A DNA stretch of 64,000 bases from Stereocaulon alpinum (Eukaryota; Ascomycota; Lecanoromycetes; Lecanorales; Stereocaulaceae): the NCBI GenBank assembly GCA_018257865.1, contig JAEUBA010000088.1, positions 62,001 to 126,000 of the forward strand, read 5' to 3'. The translations under genes and the position numbers were made by a program. The notes under the pieces were generated by a model. That model saw nothing but the letters and a program-made list of their open reading frames with translations. It was not told the DNA's origin and searched no databases. This document shows, piece after piece, positions 56,894-64,000 of the stretch. The first letter of the stretch is position 1. Every line of letters starts with the position of its first letter.

Positions 56894-58646
56894 CTACCCC
56901 AACAAAGCGTCCAATGCTTCCTTGGTTTTAGCTTGATGAATCAAACAATTCCCGCAATTACCGTGAGCGAAGAATGGCGGTTTTGAGTCGTCCTCCGGCT
57001 CGACAGTGTCTAACAAGGCGTTGATCGCAGTTTGGGCTCTAGCTTCGAAAACTTTACAGGGTCCGCATTGTTTCTTTGCGGAGGGTAAGCTCACTCGATG
57101 GAGATCAGCCTTGAGCTCCGCCATAGAGTGTGGGTTGATCTTGGTGCCAAAACATTCATCAGGACCGGCACTCGTGACACGTTTCTCTGTTCTCATCAGG
57201 ACTTGGGTGGTTAGACCTTGTACGCGACATGTAAAGGGTACCAAGTAGAGTAGCATACCATTTGACCTCGCTACAATGTCTCCCAGGATCCTGGCCTTGT
57301 TCTCGTTCGAAACTTCCGCGTTCAATTCCTCGAAGAGTGCAAAGAGATGCTCTATTGCGCCTTCCAGACTCTCCACTGCCTTATTTTCTTCAGGCATAGT
57401 AGAAGATGAATTGAATGAGTAGCAAGATTCTCCGTCACAAGCATCGCCCAAGGCAAGGTCGGAAGCTCCCTCGGACGATGAGTCAAGTGGATCGAGAGAT
57501 TGTTCTTGCGCCGTGTGCCAGATCAAATAAGAAGGGCCAGGGTCAACGGCTACCAAGTGGTTAGTGGTATGACCCTGCGACAAAGTTGGTGCCAGTTCTA
57601 CCTGGCTTTAGCTCTGGTTGAGCTGCGAAACGCACGATGTACGAGCTATCCTCCAAACCCTCCGTAGACTGTGTTTGAGTTGCAGCACGCTGTTCGTCAT
57701 TGCAGCTCCAGCACGGCTTGTTGTCATCTAGGGCGTTGTAATGGCAGAGATCATGAACGAAGCGACCACAGCAAGCGGTAATCATTCCTGGAGGGTCGTC
57801 TGTGAAAATGCCCTGACAGATTCCGCAGCGATATCCCGGTGCTGAGGCTGTACCTTTGGCACCGGGGCCAGAGTACGCAGAACTTTGGTTGAATACAAGG
57901 GATGCTTCAATCAAGGCACGTTTGTCGATCTCAGCCGTCGTTGCGTTGGAGCTCGTGGAGCAACACGTCTTTATGGAAGTGCTGGATTCAGCATCATTGT
58001 TGCTGACATAAAGAGATTAGTGAGATCTTTTAGGTAGTCTACAATCTCAATTGGAGAAGCAACTGACACATTGGCACAGGCAAAGAACTCCTCGAGGTCC
58101 TTCAACTCGAAAAGTCCAAGTTTGGGCGGGCAAGTGTACTCCTCAAAGTGCCGATGGCTAGTGGTGCCTGAGATATGACGGTCAAAGCGATCGTCTTTAC
58201 GCAGACATTCGAGTCCGAGAATCACTCGTCCGGGATGATCACTCGTCACTGATGGTCTGGGATTATTTTCTCCCCTGGATCCACCTTCCAATTGGCACAC
58301 GTCAGCCGTAGACTACAAGAATGAGCTCTCGAAGATGGAGCCGACCCACCACAGGCTACTTCAGTCAGATGCATAGGCTCTGGTGAGGTCATCTGAGCCG
58401 ACGCAAATTCGACGAGAACTTGAGTCATGATGGCCTTCTTGACCTTGACTGCGTCTGCTGCCGCAATTGTTGCTGTAGAATACAACCCTGCTGGGGCCAT
58501 CTTTACCCTGATCACTATTGGCTCGAACAGGTTCTTGCCGTCTTGTGGTTGCTGCTGTGAGGTTAATATCGGCCGCTTTGCTTCACGGCCTACAAGGGAT
58601 AGTATCTTACCTTCCTGGTGTGGACTTTTGGTGAGCGGGGCTTCAT
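56894..58646 (-). CDS. RING-type zinc-finger protein of unknown function
   Basis: Five exons on the minus strand, 58646..58611, 58554..58350, 58284..58068, 58002..57602 and 57549..56894, give 504 aa with every join in phase. The N-terminus is MKPRSPKVHTRK joined to QQPQDGKNLFEPIVIRVKMA. A central block, RALIEASLVFNQSSAY, leads to a RING-like cluster in exon 4, YRCGICQGIFTDDPPGMITA and CCGRFVHDLCHYN with CWSCND (about residues 250-295), i.e. C-x2-C ... C-C/H ... C-x2-C. The C-terminal half has an acidic, Ser-rich linker and two further Cys pairs, KKQCGPCKVFEAR and GNCGNCL. The intron 3 donor is GTCAGT. RING domains usually mean E3 ubiquitin ligase activity; that is inference. No homologue is recognised for the flanking regions. 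Confidence 0.65.
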
Positions 58647-58983
58647 AGAAGGGTTTGGGGCTGGTAGCGAAGTGGTTGACCCAAGGGCAGAAGTGAGGTG
58701 AGAATAATCCGATGGCGTAAACAAAAGCGCCTGACTAGCGTGATGTCGGAAGGCAACTTCCTCGCAGTGCCTTCATATCGGCAATCGGTCCTAGGATCGC
58801 CCTTTCTTCACCTCAATAGCAGTATAATACAGATAACAACCACGATTTACGATCGTTATGCGGGTCTCAGCCCCGCAGATGGTATACAGAATTGCATCAC
58901 CAACGATACCTGTGTTCCGGACATGAGGTCATTTGCCCCCATATTGCATGCAAATGTATTACAAAGCAAACTTCGTGTATTCA
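58647..58983. other. Spacer, no gene seen
   Basis: 337 bp between the RING gene start and the acid phosphatase stop, both minus strand. Confidence 0.5.
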
Positions 58984-60065
58984 CTATACCAGAGCCCCAA
59001 TGACACTGAGGGCCGATATGACCAATGGCCACAATCCCTCGCAAAAGAAACATTGTTTCCGGATCGAGCTTCCATCTGATTTGCTCTTACTCTGTCCGAC
59101 GGGCCCGCAAGCAGTAGTGCTCGCGCTCGCGTTCAAGCCTGTCCGAACTTCCAATAACACAGGTGGTGAGACAGAATCGAAGACCTGGCCAGATCCATTG
59201 TATGGCGTAGAGAAGCTGTTGCATCCTGTGCCGTTGACCCATGCGTACGCAATGGTAGAAAGGACTCCCTGACCACCGGCACCAACGAGCTCCACATTGA
59301 GTGTGGGGATTGGGAGCTTGCTCTGACTGTTCAGGTATCCTGGATAACTGTGACTGAGGTGCACTTTTGCCGTGTCAACTACATTCTGGTTTCGATATCC
59401 GGTAGCATTGGCAACGATCTGGAAGACATTGGCTCCCACGTCGTAGCGGCCTAAGTTAGGAAGCCTAAAGTTGTTCTCGACAGTAGACAACATCGAGTAG
59501 TGTGTGTAGAAGGTATCATCAGTCGTCCCTTGGAGGTCCGGCGATATGTCTCCGAGTAGAAGTGCGGCAACCTTGTTTGGTTCGGAGTACGTCGCACTTT
59601 CGTCTATTGTTAGTAGTACAAGCGTTCGGTTGTTGAAGTAGCTGTTTAACAGCAGAGGTGTGAGAAGGCTTTTTGCCCACGCAATGCCATATGCTAGGCC
59701 AGTGTCGTGTCCATCATCTGACATGTTAGGGGATATGTGCATCTGATGATAATCTTTTAGTGGTGTTCCGAGATGTCAATGATACGGCCTCTTACCCATT
59801 GTGGGAGGCTTTGCGACGCGAGATCGCTCTCAAATTGAGCAAATGAAACAATATTCTGTGACCGTGACTGATTGTGCGTTATGCTGGCGAAGCTCACCAG
59901 GGGACTACGTTGCAGATCAGTAGCAGTCCAGAAGACCCTCTCGTTGAGATCAGAAGCTTACTTGTGCTTTCGAACGTAGGCGTTATAACCAGCGCTATCA
60001 ATTGTTCCCGTTCCTGTGTATCCCGGACTAGGGATGCTCTCCATGTATTCCTTCCATGCAATGCC

Positions 60066-60070
60066 CTTCG
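60066..60070. repeat. Target-site duplication CTTCG (left)
   Basis: CTTCG precedes the element at 60071 and recurs at 61018..61022. Removing the element and one copy rejoins TCG AAG GGC ATT, i.e. the conserved SKGIAW of the phosphatase. A 4-bp alternative border (AGCG) is possible but does not restore the frame. Confidence 0.85.
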
Positions 60071-60192
60071 CTTTAGAATTTGAGGGTAACTTGGTAGATT
60101 CTAGGAAAGGGGGGTGGTGCAGGCTACTTATATACACTAGGCGCAGCCGGGAAATTGGCTTGGCAATAGGCCTCAGGGATGATATTCTAACG
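60071..60192 (-). repeat. TRIM 3' LTR (122 bp)
   Basis: Direct copy of 60896..61017; one visible difference (AATAGGCC here, AACAGGCC in the other copy). Confidence 0.9.
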
Positions 60193-60201
60193 CTCCCCTT
60201 C
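60193..60201 (-). other. TRIM polypurine tract
   Basis: CTCCCCTTC on the plus strand, GAAGGGGAG on the minus strand, abutting the 3' LTR where plus-strand DNA synthesis would be primed. Confidence 0.7.
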
Positions 60202-60883
60202 AACAATTAGGCCTGGAGCCCCTTCAGTACTCCTGTTGACTGTTGTAGCTACCGAAGCTCCCCTTGAATCTCTTGTCTTGTCCTGAAAGCCTCATTAAAC
60301 CCTGAAACCTCCGCTTGATTCGCTCGTTCTGGCGTGGAGGGAAATAGGGAAGAGTACCCTAGACGTATTGACTGTGCCTGCTGTTACAGGACTTTTCGTT
60401 GCCTGCCGGTGCAGGGCTTTTCGATACCTGCTAGTACAGGGCTTATCGTACTGGCTGACGTTATTGGCTGCAGTACTGGTTCCGGTATGCTCCCGCTGCT
60501 ATCCTCCGGCGTGTACACCACAGTGTTTTATACCCGACCTCTAGGGTACCACGTAGTATGCCCTCGCTGCTATCCTCCTCTCCTAGCCCCTTTTGAGGCC
60601 CCGTATCTTCGGTGGTAGGTAGTAGGTAGGGTTTCTTAACTACAGATTCAGCTATCATAGCTGTCTGAGCCAGGGTCGCAGTATTAATGATTGTTCCCTG
60701 CGCGTAGGGATTTGTTGGGGTAGATATTAATCCCCGTAGGCCGTAAGGTAAGTGCTGTCGAAGCGGTGTTATCAGGGGTCGTCGATATTTTATCGAAATT
60801 GATCCCCTAGGCTTGAATACGACGTAAGGAGCAACACCTATACGAAGGAAGTTACCTAGCGGCAGCAGTTGATCGCTGAACCC

Positions 60884-60895
60884 GGGCCCATAACC
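60884..60895 (-). other. TRIM primer-binding site (initiator tRNA-Met anticodon arm)
   Basis: GGTTATGGGCCC on the minus strand, directly after the 5' LTR. It is the exact complement of GGGCCCATAACC found in eukaryotic initiator tRNA-Met around the CAU anticodon. Confidence 0.8.
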
Positions 60896-61017
60896 CTTTA
60901 GAATTTGAGGGTAACTTGGTAGATTCTAGGAAAGGGGGGTGGTGCAGGCTACTTATATACACTAGGCGCAGCCGGGAAATTGGCTTGGCAACAGGCCTCA
61001 GGGATGATATTCTAACG
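60896..61017 (-). repeat. TRIM 5' LTR (122 bp)
   Basis: Direct copy of 60071..60192, with the same ends. Confidence 0.9.
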
Positions 61018-61022
61018 CTTCG
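61018..61022. repeat. Target-site duplication CTTCG (right)
   Basis: Matches 60066..60070 across the TRIM. Confidence 0.85.
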
Positions 61023-61408
61023 AGTCGAAGAGATCAACGACCGTTGACACGTTCTCCGGTAACTGTACCTCATTGTCGTTATCAAGGCCGAAGTAGTCTC
61101 CCCCAACGGAAGCGATGTAGTTAGGCTCAGACGGATGTATCAAAGCATAGTAAGAGGTTAGAAGTATCCCTTGGCTCGAGAGGTTCTTGTAATCTGCATT
61201 CTGTGTGACGGAAGTGAAATCCTATGCTAGGTGTAAGTCGTCTGTGGTCCAATCAAAATGAGGCTGAACTAGCCTCGTTCTCCAACCAAATTGTGACAAA
61301 GCGGTCGAAGGCTTTGCCCGGGACTATAGCCACGCCCAGTGATACTGTGGCTGTTAAAGTTATATAGAGAACGGCGAATAGTCTAAGCGAATTCTTGGGA
61401 ATGTTCAT

Positions 61409-61808
61409 AGCGTAGGGTCGCCAAGCCAGCTTCTTGTTTCAATAGCGAAGCGATCCCAATCACGATTACGAAGATTTAGAGGCTTGGACAGCACGACATA
61501 GACACAAGTTCCACATTCATATCGACGGCAATAAGAATTACCGAAACTCCGTATGATTATTGTCTTACGCGTCAGCTATTAGAACTACGGGGAGGGAGAT
61601 AGTCGCCACCGAACCTCGGCCGAGCTTGCCAAGAAGGGCCAAGCGCCGACGCCAAAATTAGGAATCTGGGCACGAGACATCATCATTACTTTCTCTCCGC
61701 GCGGCTGCCACTCTTTTCTTTGAAGTTTATTCAATTCAGATCTGTGAACCTCACAACATCCTCTCATTGCGGTTTCTTCTCAAAGCATACCTGGTGTTTG
61801 TACCAAGC
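61409..61808. promoter_or_regulatory. Divergent promoter region, acid phosphatase / PAP2 gene
   Basis: 400 bp between the start codons of the broken acid phosphatase (minus) and the PAP2 phosphatase (plus). I looked for CACGTG, the phosphate-response bHLH site, and did not find it. No further element is claimed. Confidence 0.5.
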
Positions 61809-63061
61809 ATGGCGACCAGAACAAGAAGCTTTTCTATGCGATTGGTGCTGTCATATGTTATCGATTGGGTCATTATAATGCAAGGGCGCCTATCTCCTAA
61901 GTTCTTCTGGGCAACAAACTGACAACTTGAATAGAGCAATCGCTGCAGTCGGTGCTGCATTCTCAGCCATCACTCCGAACAGGCGTCCCTTCGACATCAC
62001 CAATCCCGATATCTCATACCCTAATGTCAAGGAGAAAGTTTCGACAGGCCTCCTTGTTGTCATCGGTTTGATCATACCAGGTGTGATCGTCTTCGTTGTT
62101 TGCCTTTTCATAGGAGTTGGTCCAAGTACCGGAAAGCCAAGCTCCAAGACAAAGCTCCTGAAACGCAAGCTTTGGGAGTTGAATGCGGGCTGGATGGGTC
62201 TCGCGCTCTCGCTGGCGATAGCATTCTTCATCTCCGATGGAACGAAAAATCTCGTTGGCAAGCCTAGACCTAACCTGCTCGCTCGATGCGATCCAGACAT
62301 CTCACGTTTATTGAGCAGTGCCGTTGGAGGGATTGGAAATGTGGAAAATGAAGGCATCAAACTTGTCTCCTGGACCATCTGTCGCAACACAGGAGACATC
62401 CTGGATGAGGGTTTCCGGGCCTTCCCTAGCGGACATTCGACGTGTAAGTCACTGATTGAAGTTTCCTCTTTGTGAAGGACGGAACTAACATGCAGTGGCA
62501 GTCTCCTTCGCAGGGTTGACCTATTTGACTTTGTTCCTCTGTGCCAAATTAGCAATAACCATACCTTTTCTCAATTACCACAACATAAGTCCAGGGTCGA
62601 CCCCTCCACGCAGACAAGCGGCCGCGGCCCCCATATACCTTCTGATATTCCCTCTCGTTCCTATTGGCCTTGCCATATACGTCGCGACGACACGATACTC
62701 GGACTTTGAACACCACGGCTGGGACATCATAGCTGGCGCCATTTTAGGGATCGCCAGTGCATGGCTTGGGTTTCGCTGGTATCACCTTCCCATCAACCGA
62801 GGCGGAGGTTGGGCCTGGGCCCCACGATCACCCGATAGAGCTTTCGGTAGAGGCATTGGACACCTTACCTATGTAAGTAACGAGGAGTCTCACAACGGAC
62901 ATCCCATGGATCTTGAAAATGGGCCTCATGGAGCTGGCAATATCACGGGAAACAATACCGTCAATCCATACAAGACAAGTAATGGAAGTGAAGGGGTCCA
63001 ATTAGATGACTATCCGGGGACAGCAACAGGGAGTGGCTCCAGTCAGCGACCGCTTCGTTAA
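61809..63061 (+). CDS. PAP2-type lipid phosphate phosphatase (DPP1/LPP-like)
   Basis: ATG 61809 begins MATRTRSFSMRLVLSYVIDW, a first membrane helix. The main exons are 61935..62443 and 62496..63061; the intron between them splits PSGHS-T-LAVSF with a GTAAGT donor. All three PAP2 motifs are present: KPRPNLLARCDP (KxxxxxxRP region), FPSGHST, and TRYSDFEHHGWDIIAG (SRxxxxxHxxxD type, with Thr first). About six hydrophobic segments and a Gly/Asn-rich tail follow. The family dephosphorylates diacylglycerol pyrophosphate or phosphatidate at membranes. Intron 1 is not settled: a GT donor at 61901 would make it only 34 nt, while a GC donor at 61888 (GG|GCGCCT) gives a 47-nt intron and the better join IIMQG-AIAAVG. 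Total about 260-265 codons in the two main exons plus the N-terminus, giving roughly 380 aa. Confidence 0.85.
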
Positions 63062-63601
63062 GATCATCTCCGTTTGCGGAGGATTACAGCGCCGAATTCA
63101 GGTTTCTGGTATCTTGATTTGTTTCTAGCATGGCCATCCGGAGTTGTTTCTGTACTTGTAGTTAGAATGCGATATGGAGAGGAAAGGACAGTAAAGCATT
63201 GGCAGAGTAACAGTATCTACAAGCGAACGCGCAATTGTCACGTTAGCCCGAAGAGGCGATCATGCTTTTCAACCGCCAAAACCTCTGGAGAGTAGCGAAA
63301 GCTGCAGGTCATCCGACCCACGGTAGTTCGAGGTATGTTTCGCATACTGGGATCAATGCTTTCCGTCAGATCTGAGCGTAAACTGTAGTACGGGGTGTTT
63401 GAGATTATTCCTCTCACATCATTCCGATTCTTTTCAAGACTGTCGGTTCTCAGCTGTAGCAATCTTAATGACAGCGCTTAGCGCGGTACTGTAATTGGCT
63501 AGTGGCATTCTTAGAACCGCCTTAGATCCAGGGTTTCGTTCTTGATCTCGGCTTCTATATCCATGCGGGGTCAGCAACAAAACTTCTCGTTGCTTGATAA
63601 G
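63062..63601. other. Intergenic, no gene seen
   Basis: 0.54 kb between the PAP2 stop and a second copy of the copia family. No supported gene. Confidence 0.5.
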
Positions 63602-63815
63602 TGTCGGTATAACTTCGGACATTGGCTTTAGCGCCGGCTTGGCGCCGGCTTGGCAACACCCCTTTAGATAAAACACTATAATTCTCCTAGACTAGAATTA
63701 AATTAAGCCCTAGTTTACCTACCTAAGAAGCACCCTATTGCAGGCTGCTTAGGGAAGGTAATAGGGGCCTAATAAGCTAATCAGTATAACCTACTAGCAG
63801 TAGGTTCTACCAACA
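63602..63815 (+). repeat. 5' LTR of the second copia-family copy (about 214 bp)
   Basis: Recognisably homologous to the 208-bp LTRs at 4281 and 9419 when those are reverse-complemented, but with many transitions and a duplicated CGGCTTGGCGC segment near 63635-63655. Confidence 0.8.
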
Positions 63816-63841
63816 CTAATCAGTTATTAACCTTAGATTAG
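63816..63841 (+). other. 26-nt hairpin at the primer-binding position, second copy
   Basis: Begins CTAATC and ends GATTAG, so the 6-bp stem of the first copy (CTGATC/GATCAG) is preserved even though both arms have changed by G/A or C/T transitions. Confidence 0.45.
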
Positions 63842-64000
63842 TAAGGTACCGAAATTTTCTAACTTAATTACTAAAATACTAAGACTAACGATACTATATT
63901 AAACCCCGCAGCCGAACGCCTAGCTATAGAAGATAATAAGGGTATTATAACTAACTCTAGTATCTTCCTTAGAGATCCTAGTAAGTTAACTGTAAAGGCC

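Larger units (their letters stand above)
60071..61017 (-). mobile_element. TRIM: miniature non-autonomous LTR element, 947 bp
   Basis: Two 122-bp direct terminal repeats (60071..60192 and 60896..61017) differ at one base I can see and flank about 700 bp with no coding capacity. On the minus strand, the 5' repeat is followed immediately by GGTTATGGGCCC, complementary to the initiator-tRNA-Met anticodon arm (GGGCCCATAACC), the primer type used by Drosophila copia-like elements. The 3' repeat is preceded by a purine tract, GAAGGGGAG. Repeat ends form a short inverted repeat (TTAGAAT...ATTCTAA). These are the defining parts of a terminal-repeat retrotransposon in miniature. It must be mobilised in trans. 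Confidence 0.85.
58984..61408 (-). pseudogene. Secreted acid phosphatase (phosphoesterase family) split by a TRIM
   Basis: Minus-strand gene with exons 61408..61274, 61221..61018, [insertion], 60065..59962, 59904..59796 and 59742..58984. Without the insertion it would encode 436 aa. It starts with a signal peptide (MNIPKNSLRLFAVLYITLTA) and has FDRFVTIWLENE, HPSEPNYIASVGGDYFG, NVSTVVDLFDSK, then beyond the element GIAWKEYMESIPSPGY, YVRKHNPLVSFASI, HISPNMSDDGHDTGLAY and FYTHYSMLSTVENNFRLPNL with GRYDVGANVF, the hallmark of fungal phosphate-repressible acid phosphatases (PF04185-type). The C-terminus is hydrophobic, perhaps a GPI signal. The element plus one duplicated target (952 bp) shifts the frame and adds stops inside a conserved segment. 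The first intron appears to use a GC donor (GAG|GCTAGT). The other exons look undamaged, so inactivation seems recent. Confidence 0.85.
63602..64000 (+). mobile_element. 5' end of a second copia-family copy, RIP-altered (runs off window)
   Basis: Begins TGTCGG and ends its LTR at 63815 (ACCAACA). In the orientation opposite to the first element, the LTR follows the same order of landmarks: ATAACTTCG, CGGCTTGGCGCC, TAGATAAAACAC, AGTTTACC, GGTAATAGGG and a terminal TAC..ACA. The interior then repeats the 26-nt hairpin and the Gag start region. A plus-strand frame near 63925-64000 reads EDNKGIITNSSIFLRDPSKL, aligning with GEDEGTATPSGIVLKDPKKS of the first copy. TpA enrichment is strong here, in the LTR too. 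The rest lies beyond the window. Confidence 0.85.

Noticed and set aside
60334..60618. A 94-codon plus-strand frame inside the TRIM
   Set aside because: Made of the element's internal repeats; no similarity to gag or any protein, and it lies antisense to the element.
61409..61808. Phosphate-response (CACGTG) sites shared by the acid phosphatase and PAP2 genes
   Set aside because: I scanned the 400-bp divergent region and did not find the motif, so co-regulation by phosphate is not claimed.
1..64000. CRISPR arrays, rRNA or tRNA genes
   Set aside because: No spaced repeat arrays (and none expected in a fungus); no tRNA cloverleaf or rRNA recognised. The only tRNA-related sequence is the TRIM primer site.

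Overview
The window is nuclear DNA of a filamentous ascomycete (Pezizomycotina). The evidence is short GT-AG introns (about 50-120 nt), single-copy fungal housekeeping genes, a HET-domain gene, the septation gene uds1, and a retrotransposon whose interior carries the TpA-rich, nonsense-riddled pattern left by repeat-induced point mutation (RIP). The gene models look closest to Leotiomycetes or Sordariomycetes, but that placement is an impression and not a result. All exon joins were worked out by hand from splice signals, reading phase and family motifs.

Layout. 1-3135: 5' end of the v-SNARE gene vti1, an FAD amine-oxidase-like gene and a small unknown gene. 4276-9631: a complete Ty1/copia LTR retrotransposon on the minus strand, with a 5-bp target duplication, two identical 208-bp LTRs and a RIP-type dead gag-pol. 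10338-12494: a HET gene interrupted by an in-frame TAG. 13272-16909: a CCHC zinc-knuckle plus YTH-domain (m6A reader type) protein. 17494-19374: a conserved unknown. 19375-23985: a gene-poor block holding an Argonaute PIWI-domain relic and a second broken gene. 23986-34634: dsc2 (DSC E3 ligase), a beta-carbonic-anhydrase-like gene, a GPI-type secreted protein, uds1, a disordered protein and qcr6 (complex III hinge). 35809-52748: a dense housekeeping block with eaf3 (NuA4/Rpd3S), kgd1 (2-oxoglutarate dehydrogenase E1), tfb1 (TFIIH), an MFS carrier, sct1 (glycerol-3-phosphate acyltransferase) and vph1 (V-ATPase subunit a). 53440-55990: a tandem duplication giving two SnoaL/NTF2-like genes. 56894-58646: a RING-type protein. 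58984-61408: a secreted acid phosphatase gene broken by a 947-bp miniature LTR element (TRIM). 61809-63061: a PAP2 lipid phosphatase. 63602-64000: the 5' end of a second, RIP-altered copy of the retrotransposon family.

The genes do not form one pathway or a biosynthetic cluster. The most notable items are mobile-element biology: a TRIM with a recognisable initiator-tRNA-Met (anticodon-arm) primer site caught inside a conserved exon; a retrotransposon whose LTRs are perfect while its interior is RIP-dead; a 26-nt hairpin conserved where the primer-binding site should be; and an Argonaute relic in the same region. Also notable are a greatly enlarged linker in Eaf3 and a HET gene that is either killed by one stop or rescued by a 36-nt intron.
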